Origin: Sepioteuthis lessoniana
Taxonomy: Eukaryota > Mollusca > Cephalopoda > Myopsida > Loliginidae
DNA: 64,000 nt
Assembly: GCA_963585895.1 (NCBI GenBank)
Contig: OY757939.1
Coordinates: forward strand, 32,575,595 to 32,639,594
Direction of reading: 5' to 3'
Positions 41,101 to 45,214 of the stretch are shown here, piece after piece. The position numbers and the translations under genes were made by a program. The notes below the pieces were generated by a model. That model was not told the origin of the DNA and did not search any database. It worked only from the letters and a program-made list of their open reading frames with translations. Positions within the stretch are counted from its first letter, which is position 1; each line of letters begins with the position of its first letter.

Positions 41101-42652
41101 CAGTGTTTTTTAGGACCATAAAAAACATATATACAACTTTTTAAAAAATTCATTTTCTTCCTAAAAAAACAACAACACTTAACCGAATTTTAAATCTTAT
41201 AACAAGTTTTTTTTCTACAATCTCCTAAAACGTCGAAAGGATTTATTCTTAAAGGCATTTTCACAATATAAAACCGGTTAAAAATCTTATATCAAAAACA
41301 CGTTGAGTTTTTAAACGTAATTTTCAAGTCAACAAGACGATGACAACGTTAGAGGAAAAAAAAAAAAGATTATTTTCAGCAACAAATCCTTTTTTGGGGA
41401 ACAATTTTTCTGATAAATTAAAATAAATATCAATATATCTAGAGGTTTCAGTGAATTTCAACAATAATTTCAAGATTAATCTTAATAAATTTGAATGATA
41501 AAAGTCTGTATTCTTTTTACTAATGAGAAGAAATAGGCAAGAAGAGAGACACCATTGCTAGTTTTGAAGACTTGGTTAAGAAAAAAAAAGGTTTTAAATT
41601 TAAAAATAAAATTGGACTGAAGAGAAAATTTCGTTGAATTATTTTTATATTCAAATCGATAATTTTAATCGTTTAAAAAGAAGAAAACACACGAAAAACA
41701 GTAAAATGAAGGTGTAAATAAAAAAGTTTAAGTGTCGCGGGACATTGTTTATTTTCTGAAACACCAGACTTATTGTCATTAAAAAAAAGAAAAAAAAAAA
41801 AAAAAAGGTAATTTTAAGGAAAAAGTAAAATAAAGATACAGAATTTTTCTTTTTTATAAACTTAAAATCATTTTTATCAATTTATTGATTATTCCTTCAT
41901 TTTGATTATCTGTCCCCTAAGATTTTGTACATCTGTTATGTTAATTTATACGTTAAATGTACTATATTATGGGACAGAGGTGGGAACAGTTTTGTAATTT
42001 TTTTTCCCCATTTAATACTATTAACGGATTTGGTGTTGTGTATGATAATTTCTTAAATAAATTGACAGCGAACAAGATTGACGTTTTACCGCCTCTTCAA
42101 ACGCATTGTTTTCCAAGTAAAAGAATAAAAGGAAAAAAAAAGAGATTTTAATGATTGTCTTTAAAATTAAAATTGGTAAACTAGACATTAATTTTTGCTA
42201 AAAAATGGAATTTATTTTAGTCTTATGAAAAATTTGAGACTTATTCACGCTTTTGATTACAAAATAAAACACACACACACACACACACATAAATATATAT
42301 TTATAATATGAGTCACAGAAACTAGGAGAATTACGTATTTCAATATGATTATTTTGCGTTAAAATACCTTTTAACCAAAAAAAATAAAACAAAATATAAT
42401 CAAATATTGATCGACATATCACAAAAATAAAGATGAGACAACATATTTCGACAAATTAATTCATAACAAATAATAATAATGATGATAATAATAGATTTTT
42501 AAAAATATATAATTTATCAAAGAAAAAAAAGGGTTAAAATAAACATCAATTTTCTTTCTCTTCCAGATAAATAAATAAAATTCCATTTTTTTCAAAGTTT
42601 CAACTTACCAGTTCCCAGAGCCGACAATACAGATTTTCTTGGGGCTGGCCAT
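1707..42652 (-). CDS. GPD1: Glycerol-3-phosphate dehydrogenase [NAD+], cytosolic (7 exons seen, 3' end missing)
   Basis: The enzyme interconverts dihydroxyacetone phosphate and glycerol-3-phosphate with NADH/NAD+ in the cytosol, linking glycolysis to glycerolipid synthesis and the glycerol-phosphate shuttle. Seven minus-strand exons join in frame with GT/AG sites: 44, 181, 141, 142, 113, 121 and 110 nt, giving 284 codons. Visible motifs are the N-terminal Rossmann motif GSGNWG split across exons 1 and 2, the block VVPHQF, SLIK ending at residue 122, EICGALK ending at residue 207 with N208 opening exon 6, and GGRNRK at 269-274. By family knowledge the two lysines, N208, D262 and R271 match active-site and substrate-binding positions. 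The family is about 350 residues, so roughly 65 C-terminal residues are absent and probably lie left of the window. No stop or frameshift interrupts the exons, so I read it as a functional gene. Mitochondrial FAD-linked GPD2 is excluded by the fold motifs. Confidence 0.95.
1925..2420 (+). repeat. Dispersed repeat R5, copy 1 (interrupted)
   Basis: The sequence around 1960-2085 (AATAGCATTAAAATG, AAAGCAATTT) resembles 17780-17915 and 32310-32445, and the resemblance resumes after 2258. The gap between is occupied by an S2 SINE half. I do not recognise the family. Confidence 0.55.
2125..2255 (+). repeat. S2 SINE, 3' half
   Basis: It matches the 3' half of the S2 copies at 21715 and 33670: GAATTCAAACC, then a CTGCTTGAAAAATAATTG-like word, then CACATCCTG and a GGGTTGG ending. 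Confidence 0.6.
2564..2593. repeat. (TA)n microsatellite
   Basis: About 30 bp of alternating TA, 37 bp downstream (in transcript sense) of the exon 6 donor. Confidence 0.9.
2631..2751 (-). CDS. GPD1: GPD1 exon 6
   Basis: A 121-nt exon with acceptor TCAACAG and donor GTATGTTT at 2623-2630. It encodes residues 208-247 plus one base, starting NIVAVGAG and containing [17 protein letters not shown], a highly conserved block of the C-terminal helical domain. Confidence 0.93.
2752..3581 (-). other. GPD1 intron 5
   Basis: AT-rich intron with short A-runs near 2925-2965. I see no recognisable mobile element or coding segment. Confidence 0.8.
3582..3694 (-). CDS. GPD1: GPD1 exon 5
   Basis: A 113-nt exon with acceptor TTACAG and donor GTAAGTG at 3575-3581. 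It encodes residues 170-207, including [20 protein letters not shown]. The terminal lysine corresponds to the second conserved catalytic lysine of the family. Confidence 0.93.
3768..4025 (+). repeat. S1 SINE, copy 1 (tRNA-derived)
   Basis: The head is tRNA-like: an A-box-like word (TGGCATAATGGTTAGAGTG) and a B-box-like word (GGTTCAACCC) near 3816. The 3' body runs through CCTTGCTTAACACTCAGC, CCCCTACACCTTGGTGTAG and a GCCAACTTTA end. The same body recurs at 4862-5130. The head cannot fold as a complete tRNA, so this is a retroposon and not a tRNA gene. Confidence 0.75.
4174..4203. repeat. (TAA)n microsatellite
   Basis: About ten ATA/TAA trinucleotides followed by ACAAC. Confidence 0.9.
4404..4535 (+). 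repeat. R1/R2 tail fragment
   Basis: It contains the conserved tail words CTATTTGACCCATAGATGGG, CACCTGGGAATAATGGC, TCTCACCATCAGATCCAG and AATGTCATA, found at the ends of all R1/R2 copies. Confidence 0.7.
4862..5130 (+). repeat. S1 SINE, copy 2
   Basis: Same family as 3768-4025. The head is cut short at its 5' end, and a run of over 30 A (about 4930-4964) replaces the short A-stretch of copy 1 between head and body. It shares CCTTGCTTAACACTCAGC and CCCCTACACCTCGGTGTAG. Confidence 0.75.
5600..5710 (+). repeat. Degraded R-type tail fragment
   Basis: Weak similarity to the R1/R2 tail: GTACTAGCACCTAAGGTC, GAGAGTAATCGTAATGAAG, then CCACCCTCCCCAG. Confidence 0.4.
6207..6741 (+). mobile_element. 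Mariner-type MITE with transposase N-terminal relic
   Basis: The element is bounded by TA at 6207-6208 and 6740-6741. The ends are inverted: AAGTTTTGTAGTGTTTTGG at the left, and the complement of AAGTTTTGCAATATTTTGTT at the right. Inside, the plus strand reads a broken mariner transposase N-terminus ([34 protein letters not shown], later [11 protein letters not shown]). The helix-turn-helix region is present but the catalytic domain is absent. It would need an enzyme in trans to move. Confidence 0.7.
6781..7800 (+). repeat. R1 repeat, copy 1, interrupted by a LINE
   Basis: The R1 head (TTATCAACCATTG then TTATTTAATGCCAAATTC) starts near 6785. The internal array (CATTTGTTTGCATACAGTTA units) runs from about 7285 to 7740. 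The tail (GGGGTTAGAGTGGACCTGGG) ends near 7795. The stretch 6857-7272 is a LINE inserted into it. Confidence 0.75.
6857..7272 (-). mobile_element. RTE-like LINE 3' end, nested in R1
   Basis: The minus strand encodes the C-terminus of a non-LTR retrotransposon polyprotein ([59 protein letters not shown]). The 3' end carries a short ATG-type repeat tail, seen as CATCATCAT on the plus strand. The insertion is flanked by a 12-bp duplication with one mismatch (TTGTAGACGCAT at 6845-6856, TTGTAAACGCAT at 7273-7284). It is heavily 5'-truncated, as is usual for LINEs. Confidence 0.85.
8125..8625 (+). repeat. R2 repeat
   Basis: The head relic is near 8137 (GGGTTATTTTATGCC), followed by internal units with CAGTTATATAGTTTCAA spacing and the tail GATCTATTTGACTCATAGAT at about 8461 through CAGTTTAATATTATACTCAG. 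Confidence 0.65.
8757..8885 (+). repeat. R3 repeat head
   Basis: Contains AATGGCATATCAACC, GGGTTATTTAATGCCAAAGC, then AGAACAGTAGTGGTACTATT, as in 18140, 18957, 23340 and 38305. Confidence 0.7.
8901..8975. repeat. Compound (CG)(TG)(TA)(CA) dinucleotide tract
   Basis: Alternating purine-pyrimidine DNA arranged CG-TG-TA-CA, so it is largely self-complementary over about 75 bp. Confidence 0.95.
9192..9231. repeat. (TA)n(CA)n microsatellite
   Basis: A second alternating TA-then-CA tract about 220 bp from the first. Confidence 0.9.
9405..9546 (-). CDS. GPD1: GPD1 exon 4
   Basis: A 142-nt exon with acceptor CACAAG and donor GTAAGCC at 9398-9404. It encodes residues 123-169 plus one base, from GFEVKKEGG through [12 protein letters not shown] to CESTI. 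It is separated from exon 3 by a 131-bp intron, the shortest of the gene. Confidence 0.93.
9678..9818 (-). CDS. GPD1: GPD1 exon 3
   Basis: A 141-nt exon with acceptor TTCCAG and donor GTAAGTT at 9671-9677. It encodes residues 76-122 in phase 0. It includes [10 protein letters not shown] and ends SLIK, whose lysine matches an active-site lysine of the family. Confidence 0.93.
9819..13707 (-). other. GPD1 intron 2
   Basis: A 3.9-kb intron. It has a perfect hairpin at 10964-10996, a GA tract near 11342-11364 and scattered A/T runs. I see no gene; the short open frames lack motifs and contain no family signal. Confidence 0.8.
10964..10996. repeat. Perfect 16-bp inverted repeat (hairpin)
   Basis: ATCCTATCTATCTAGA, a single G, then its exact reverse complement. 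The one-base loop leaves a near-perfect palindrome. Confidence 0.9.
13708..13888 (-). CDS. GPD1: GPD1 exon 2
   Basis: The acceptor AACAG lies just above 13888 and the donor GTAAGTA is at 13701-13707. The exon completes the Trp codon and encodes residues 15-75, starting [11 protein letters not shown] and ending KLPTNL. It contains the rest of the dinucleotide-binding loop. The reading frame stays open past the donor for some codons, but that extension is intronic. Confidence 0.93.
14027..15770 (-). mobile_element. RTE-like LINE, degraded reverse-transcriptase copy
   Basis: The minus strand carries, in broken frames, the polyprotein of the same LINE family as 6857-7272. Near 15760-15590 it reads [19 protein letters not shown] and [19 protein letters not shown], then a stop. 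Near 14830-14640 it has the reverse-transcriptase core relic [14 protein letters not shown], where the usual YADD is altered to YADV. The C-terminus lies near 14425-14040. It ends at a CATCATCATC tract (ATG-type tail). Several frameshifts and stops show it is dead. It is 5'-truncated, since no endonuclease is seen. Confidence 0.85.
16000..16130 (-). repeat. S2 SINE fragment
   Basis: Reverse-complement words of S2: GAATTTGGAGTTTTCCT, GTTGCCTGACCAAAG, GAATCCAGTCTGTCCTA. Confidence 0.5.
17780..18060 (+). repeat. Dispersed repeat R5, copy 2
   Basis: Shares AATAGCATTAAAATG, GAATAAAGCAATTTCCAGTC and GTGTTTGTACTCA with the copies at 1925 and 32310. Family not recognised. Confidence 0.5.
18140..18590. 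repeat. R3-type repeat region
   Basis: An R3 head at about 18160-18250 (GGGCATATCAACC, TTTAAAGCCAATG, CAGCAGTGATACTATTT), then a tRNA-like segment on the minus strand at about 18470-18590 (GGGTTTGAACTCAGG, ATTAACCATTATGCC). Confidence 0.55.
18600..19380 (+). repeat. R1 repeat, interrupted by R3
   Basis: Head at about 18612 (GGTACATCAACCC, GAGTTATTTAATGCCAAAT), internal units to about 18880, and the tail beginning CTATTTGACCTATGAATGG. The tail is split at about 18957 by an R3 element and resumes at about 19208 (AATACTCCACATTCCCC). Confidence 0.7.
18957..19207. repeat. R3 element nested in R1
   Basis: It starts GGTTGGTTGGTT, has the AATGGCATATCAACC head, then a minus-strand tRNA-like part with B-box-like GTTTGAACTC and the words CATTACACCATGGGGAC. 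About 250 bp. Read from the other strand it looks like a tRNA-headed SINE whose tail is the hairpin head. Confidence 0.65.
19409..19441. repeat. Poly-A run
   Basis: About 32 consecutive A after an ACACACAC tract; could be a retroposon tail. Confidence 0.9.
19527..19552. repeat. Poly-T run
   Basis: About 25 consecutive T, in opposite sense to the A-run 100 bp earlier. Confidence 0.9.
19660..19800 (-). repeat. S3 SINE fragment
   Basis: The reverse complement reads like 38945-39095: the B-box-like word appears here as CTTGAACTCACTTG, together with GGCACAAGGCCTTGTAAATG. Confidence 0.5.
20985..21590 (+). repeat. R2 repeat with five internal units
   Basis: Head near 20994 (AATGGCATGTCAACATG). 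Then a clear internal array from about 21100 to 21390 of roughly 55-60-bp units built on CAGTTATATGGTTTCAAGTA and CTATCTAATACTAATAATTT. The tail runs 21390-21520 (GTCGAGGTCAGAGTGAACAC). Confidence 0.75.
21715..22010 (+). repeat. S2 SINE, near-complete
   Basis: tRNA-like head (GCTTAGTGTAATGGCAATTG, AGAGTTAAAATCC), then CTAATGCTCTTGGGAAGGC, CAGCTATGAGTAAATGG and GAGTTCAAACCAGTAGTACT, ending CACATCCAGTAGGTG. Confidence 0.7.
22395..22945. repeat. Inverted pair of S2-derived arms
   Basis: The stretch 22395-22500 and the reverse complement of 22836-22945 share GACTAAAGAACCCC, a CATTTATAAACTGGAGG-like word and ACAGATATAAAAACAAAT. The arms are about 105 bp, separated by about 335 bp. The spacer holds T-runs and no coding signal. 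Confidence 0.65.
23252..23298. repeat. (TC)n(AC)n microsatellite
   Basis: A TC dinucleotide tract passing directly into an AC tract. Confidence 0.95.
23340..23575. repeat. R3 repeat
   Basis: Head AATAGCATATCAATC with TTTATTTAATGCCAAAGC, AACAGCAGTGGTACAATTT, a GTTCAAACTCACTTTG B-box-like word and an end at CATTATGCCACAGGGAACC. Closely parallels 18957-19207. Confidence 0.7.
24015..24530 (-). mobile_element. Mariner-type MITE, second copy
   Basis: The minus strand reads the same transposase N-terminal relic as 6207-6741 ([32 protein letters not shown]). The right-hand boundary as plotted starts AAAAGTTTTGCAATGTTTTGG, matching the inverted end of the other copy; the opposite end (CATGTACCAAAATATTTG) is less similar. 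No catalytic domain is present. Confidence 0.65.
24937..24960. repeat. 10-bp perfect inverted repeat, 4-nt loop
   Basis: ATGTCTAGAC, TGTT, GTCTAGACAT, followed by another CTAGAC. Confidence 0.9.
25515..25875 (+). repeat. R2 repeat, short form
   Basis: Head GACATGTCAACCTATCTGAG with GGGTTATTTTATGTC, almost no internal array, then the tail from CTATTTGATCCATAGATGG through CAGCATCAAATGCAG. Confidence 0.75.
26320..26545 (+). repeat. S2 SINE
   Basis: CAAGTTCAAATCCTG B-box-like word, CTAATACTCTTGGGAAAGG, TTAGCTATATGTAAACAGC and GAATTCAAACCAGTTGTAG. Confidence 0.65.
29560..29900 (+). repeat. R2 repeat, short form
   Basis: Head AATGACATGTCAACCTG with GCTTATTTTATGCC, a short spacer, and the tail from GGTCAGAGTGGACCTGAGAG to GGGTCTTACACTTCAGC. 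Confidence 0.7.
30007..30078. repeat. (TA)n(CA)n microsatellite
   Basis: About 54 bp of TA repeats followed by CA repeats. Confidence 0.95.
30620..30955 (+). repeat. R2 repeat
   Basis: Head AATGGCATGTCAACCTG with GGGTTATTTTATGCC, one internal unit (ATGGTTTCAAGTATTCC), then the tail ending near TATCCAGGATAACCC. Confidence 0.75.
30955..31570 (+). repeat. R1 repeat with duplicated tail end
   Basis: Head GATGGCATATCAACC with GGTTATTTAATGCCAAAT, then two internal units with CAAACAATTTAGTTTAG and CAAGCAATTCAGTTTAG. The last ~75 bp of the tail (GATGCAGTTGGTGTATTCTG) occurs twice in tandem at about 31380-31460 and 31461-31530. Confidence 0.75.
32310..32600 (+). repeat. Dispersed repeat R5, copy 3
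   Basis: GAATAAAGCAGTTTCCAATC and CATTTGTGCTCATTCTGATC parallel the copies at 1925 and 17780. Confidence 0.5.
32935..33140 (+). repeat. S2 SINE, 5' part
   Basis: Head with AGCATAACAGTAATCAGGG and the B-box-like GAGTTCAAATCCTGG, then TTCTTGAGAAAGGCATGAAT and AATAGTAGGGTAAACAGGG. Confidence 0.7.
33150..33670 (+). repeat. R1 repeat
   Basis: GGTTGGTTGGTTTTATGACA head with GGTTACTTAATGCCAAATCC, three internal units (CACACAGTTAAATG), and a tail to about 33668. Confidence 0.7.
33670..33820 (+). repeat. S2 SINE, 3' half
   Basis: GGGTTCTTTAGCCTTGGTTA, AAATTCAAACCAGC, a GCTTAAAAATTGACCTTGGG word and ACATCCTGCC. It directly abuts the R1 tail. Confidence 0.65.
34285..34700 (+). repeat. R1/R2-type repeat, degraded
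   Basis: Head GGTTGGTTGGTTTTATGCC, CATGTCAACC; internal TATTCCTATTTAATAG-type units; tail GAGTTAGAGTGAACCTGGG. Confidence 0.55.
35098..35126. repeat. Poly-A run
   Basis: About 29 A directly before an R1 copy. Confidence 0.9.
35135..35790 (+). repeat. R1 repeat with swapped inverted segment
   Basis: A typical R1 layout, except that its head and tail share a 31-bp inverted repeat (35165-35195 and 35711-35741) not found in other copies. The internal array (GTACACAGTTAAATG) lies between. Confidence 0.7.
35797..36165 (+). repeat. R1 repeat, short form
   Basis: Head GGTGGCACATCAACC with GGGTTGTTTAATGCCAAATC, one internal unit (CAAACAATTCAGTCTAGC), tail through GGACCTGGGAGCAATGGC to CAGTCAACTGGGC. 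Confidence 0.75.
36178..36475 (-). repeat. S2 SINE, complete
   Basis: Read on the minus strand it starts near 36475 with CACCTGAGGTGTAATGATTA, has a GATTTCAAATCCTGG B-box-like word, and ends near 36178 with GACCTTGTGTCATATCCTGC. It defines S2 as about 300 bp with a tRNA-like 5' head. Confidence 0.7.
37030..37190 (-). pseudogene. Possible coding relic, family not recognised
   Basis: One minus-strand frame stays open for about 55 codons, with words such as [28 protein letters not shown] and [16 protein letters not shown]. Its composition looks more protein-like than the AT-rich DNA around it. No start context, splice sites or homologue is recognised. It could be a decayed transposon polyprotein, a processed pseudogene piece, or chance. 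Confidence 0.3.
38305..38480 (+). repeat. R3 repeat
   Basis: AATGGCATATCAAAC, GGGTCATTTAATGCCAAAGC, then AGTGGTACTATTTAACCCAT. Confidence 0.65.
38925..39530 (+). repeat. R2 repeat interrupted by S3
   Basis: The head (AACGGCATACCAACTC) is broken by an S3 SINE. It resumes near 39075 (CCTAGGTTATTTAATGGCG), with internal units and the tail from CTGTGTCAGAGTGGATCTG. A second tail piece follows at 39440-39530. Confidence 0.6.
38945..39095 (+). repeat. S3 SINE (tRNA-derived)
   Basis: A-box-like TGGTGTAATGGTTAGCAAG, B-box-like GAGTTCGAGTCTC, then GGCCTTGTGCTAAATCGAAG. Not a tRNA gene, because the 3' half of a cloverleaf is missing. Confidence 0.65.
40330..40450 (+). repeat. Local duplication, arm 1
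   Basis: GTGAACAAGATTGACCTTTT, CCTCTTCAAACGCA, later AATTAAGATTGGAAACTAAG. It parallels 42060-42200 in order and spacing. Confidence 0.55.
42060..42200 (+). repeat. Local duplication, arm 2
   Basis: GCGAACAAGATTGACGTTTT, CCTCTTCAAACGCA, later AATTAAAATTGGTAAACTAG. Lies about 1.7 kb from arm 1 and 0.4 kb downstream of GPD1 exon 1 in transcript sense. Confidence 0.55.
42270..42289. repeat. (AC)n microsatellite
   Basis: About ten AC dinucleotides. Confidence 0.9.
42609..42652 (-). CDS. GPD1: GPD1 exon 1 (start codon and NAD-binding motif)
   Basis: This coding part of exon 1 has 14 codons plus two bases. It begins ATG GCC AGC and reads [14 protein letters not shown], then TG of a split Trp codon. 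The donor is GTAAGT at 42603-42608. The upstream bases continue as 5' leader. The Met sits where the family normally starts, a few residues before the glycine-rich loop. Confidence 0.93.
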
Positions 42653-42860
42653 ATTTCAGTAATTTGACAGATTAAAAACTAAAACAATTATTGGTAATTT
42701 GGATAACAATAAAGCTGAGATTTCACCAAAAAAGAACCAGTGTATTTTTTCCGTGATCAGAGCGACGGATGATGTCCCAAAATGAAGAGAAGAGAGATGA
42801 AAAAAGTCGATGGTGCCGGCTCTGATGCTAAAAAGAAATGAAAACTGCAGCGAAAACAAC
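42653..42860 (-). promoter_or_regulatory. Probable GPD1 5' leader and proximal promoter
   Basis: This is the stretch between the start codon and the pyrimidine-rich tract. It is less repetitive and somewhat richer in G+C than its surroundings, with CG-containing words near 42768-42856. No strong TATA box lies at the expected place; a weak TATA-like word is seen on the minus strand near 42907-42917. The transcription start cannot be fixed from sequence alone. Confidence 0.4.
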
Positions 42861-42869
42861 CTTGACCTT

Positions 42870-42979
42870 CCTCTCTCTATCTCTCTCTCTTTCTCTTTGT
42901 CTTTCTTTTTATATTCCTCCCCTTCTATTTGTTTGTTCTCTCCCCTCTTCAGTTTTCTTACTTTTCTATTCTACCTTAC

Positions 42980-43018
<39 letters not shown>

Positions 43019-43544
43019 ATTGTTTTCCCTTTTTCTTTCGGTAACATTTAATTTTTTTTATTATTTCTTTTCTTTCGTTTTTCCTTATTTTTTCTCTTTT
43101 TTCTTTTCAACTATTTTCTTTCTTTCTTTCTTTCTTTTTCTTTCTTTTTCTTTCTTTCTTTCTTTCTTTCTTTTCATTTGTTTTCTTTCCCCCCTCTTTC
43201 TTTTTCTTTTCTATATTTTGGTTTCTTTCTTTTCTTTAGTTTTCTTTCTTTATCATTTCTTTTCTTTTCTCTCTTTTTTTAATGTTTCTATTGTTTTCTC
43301 TCTTCTATAATTATCTCTTTTTCTTTTTACTATCATTTTTTTTCTTCTATTCTAACTACACTTTCTTGCTTTCTTTTCTATAATTTTCTTTCTTTATCCT
43401 TTTCTTTCTTTCTTTCTTTCTTTCTCTCTTTTTTTCTTTCTTTCTCTCTTTTTTTCTTTACTTACCTTTCTTGTCCTTTCTACTCTACTTTCTTTTATTC
43501 TCTTTTTTCTTTTTCTTTTTCTCTTCTTTCTCAGTTAAAAAAAT

Positions 43545-43591
<47 letters not shown>

Positions 43592-43800
43592 CATTCATTT
43601 CAGTTGTTTCCTCTTTTCTCTTTCTTTTTCTTTACAATAGTCTACTTTTTTCTTCCTTTTCAATCAATTTTCTGTCTTCTTTTCGTTTTTTATTTTATTT
43701 TTTAATCTTTTTTCTCTTTTTCTTTCTCTCCTACTTAAATTCTCTTTCTTTTCTTTTCTTTCTTTTCTTTTCTTTCTTTCTTTCTTCAACATTTTTCCCT
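42870..43800. repeat. TTTC-rich polypyrimidine tract (~930 bp)
   Basis: Blocks of perfect TTTC tetranucleotides (for example 42981-43018, 43545-43590) joined by degenerate pyrimidine DNA. On the GPD1 coding strand this is GAAA-rich polypurine DNA. The long Ser/Phe/Leu-rich open frames across it are artefacts of the repeat. Confidence 0.95.
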
Positions 43801-43867
43801 AATCCTATTTTTTTCATAACTTTATTGTTGATGTATTCTTTTTCAGACTTGATTTTCAAAACAAGGC

Positions 43868-44055
43868 ATTTCTCCAGTGGGGCTTATAATATGCAGACTG
43901 TATCCCTTACACAAGGGGTAAGACCTCCTCCCAAAAGGGGTGGCCTGGATATGACACTGAATTGCATCTGATGGTGAGGCTCCAGTTTGGCAGATATTGG
44001 GAGTGTGGAGTACTCCTCAATGTCATTACTCCCAGGTCCACTCTGACATTGGATT
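43868..44055 (-). repeat. R1/R2 tail fragment, minus orientation
   Basis: Reverse-complement tail words: GGATATGACACTGAATTGC, GATGGTGAGGCTCCAG, CATTACTCCCAGGTCCACTC. Confidence 0.75.
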
Positions 44056-44440
44056 GGTTTAAGTTTTAGTTTAGTTTTACGACATATCAACTATTATAAG
44101 TAATCAAAAACCAAATCCATTTTATACATATAAACAGTTCTATTTTAAGCAATTCAGTTTAGCATGAGTTCACAGTTTAGTTCTATTAGGCCCATGGATA
44201 GGACCCTATCAAGTGCTACCACTCTAAGCCAGAGTGGACCTGGGAGCAATGGCAATAAAGGAGTACTCCATATTCCTCAAAGATCCAGTATTACTGGAAC
44301 CTCACCATCAGATTGTTTTGTGTCATAACCAGGACATTTGTTGGGGGAGTCTTATTCCTTTGCAGAGATGCAGTTGGTGTATTCTACAGCCCCAGCTGAC
44401 TGGGTCATGACTTATTGGAATTTAACGGTCCCATGTGTAG
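44055..44440 (+). repeat. R1 repeat
   Basis: Degraded head TACGACATATCAAC, one internal unit (AAGCAATTCAGTTTAGC), tail with GAGTGGACCTGGGAGCAATG to CAGCTGACTGGGTC. Confidence 0.7.
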
Positions 44441-44630
44441 CGGGTCAAAATAAGGGTTCAGTCAGAGCGCTTGTAGAAGTTGTGTGGACCCCTTGCTAAC
44501 ACCCTATAAAAAAGGCAGACTCCAAAAATTGCCTCCAGCGGGCCCATCTAGCATTTCTGTTGGGTAGTTTATTGGAAGTTGATTGCTTAGTCTCAGAGGG
44601 CCTTCCTCCCAGGTTATACCTACTTTCTAG
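44441..44630. other. Unassigned stretch
   Basis: G+C-richer than the flanks, no open frame with a recognisable motif and no match to the repeats described here. Confidence 0.4.
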
Positions 44631-44890
44631 GGTTGAGGTCAGATAGATCTGTTTCAAAATTATTTGTATTTGATAGGAATGCTTGATGTCATACAACATT
44701 ATTTATTTTAAGAATTGTTTCTTGAAGCTGTAATTGTTTACTAAGGATTATTACTTGACACTTTATAACTGTGCGCAAACAAATGACTATAATCAAACAG
44801 AAATAATTAATTGAAACTATTTTATCATTAGTATTAGATAGGAATACTTGAAACTATACAACTGTGTGCAGATTATTTGTATTGCATTTC
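44631..44890 (-). repeat. R2 internal-array fragment, minus orientation
   Basis: Reverse-complement internal units (TTGATAGGAATGCTTGATG, ATTAGATAGGAATACTTGAA, ACAACTGTGTGCAGATTA). The outer LTR element is inserted at its end. Confidence 0.65.
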
Positions 44891-44894
44891 TGTT
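44891..44894. repeat. Target duplication TGTT, left of gypsy A
   Basis: The same four bases follow the 3' LTR at 61370-61373, confirming the outer limits. Confidence 0.85.
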
Positions 44895-45154
44895 TGTTAC
44901 AAGATGAGATCTTGGCTTGATTTGAAAAAAAAACAAAAAGAAAGGAGAAAAGAAGAAAAGAAAAAAAAAACCGGAAGTTACCACTTCGAGTTCTCAACTT
45001 AAAATGAAAAGTTAGTCGTTCACGCATCAGCTCCGCGCAGAACTTCCGTTTGCGATAAATTAACAAAAAAAAAAAAAAAAAATACATTAATAAATATCCA
45101 ATCGGAACGCTTCCCGCGGGGCACAAAAATTGCTGTTTCTGAGCCTACAAAAAA

Positions 45155-45165
45155 GATATAAATAG
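45155..45165 (+). promoter_or_regulatory. TATA box of gypsy A 5' LTR
   Basis: GATATAAATAG lies about 32-40 bp before the LINE junction, where an LTR transcription start would be expected. The 3' LTR copy reads GATACAAATAG, a one-base change that weakens the box. LINE ORF2 therefore begins right downstream of the LTR promoter. Confidence 0.65.
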
Positions 45166-45186
45166 ACGGACCAAATAATTATTAGT

Positions 45187-45202
45187 CAGAACCGCTCCTT
45201 CA
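45187..45202. repeat. LINE target duplication, left copy
   Basis: CAGAACCGCTCCTTCA, matching 49409-49424 (CAGAACTGCTCCTTCA) with one difference. It marks LINE insertion into the LTR. Confidence 0.85.
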
Positions 45203-45214
45203 TAAGTTGGATTG

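Larger units (their letters stand above)
13889..42608 (-). other. GPD1 intron 1 (28.7 kb)
   Basis: This very long intron separates the first 14 codons from the rest of the gene. Recognisable repeats are listed separately. I see no supported coding content in 15780-16000, 16130-17780, 19560-20980, 24540-25510, 26550-29550, 30080-30610, 31580-32300, 34710-35090, 36480-38290 and 39540-42600, apart from a possible short coding relic at 37030-37190. Confidence 0.8.

Noticed and set aside
41957..42151. 64-codon plus-strand frame near GPD1 exon 1
   Set aside because: It overlaps the local duplication whose other arm is not open; no motif.
42810..43971. Long Ser/Phe/Leu-rich open frames
   Set aside because: They follow the TTTC repeat; repeat DNA without stops gives long meaningless frames.
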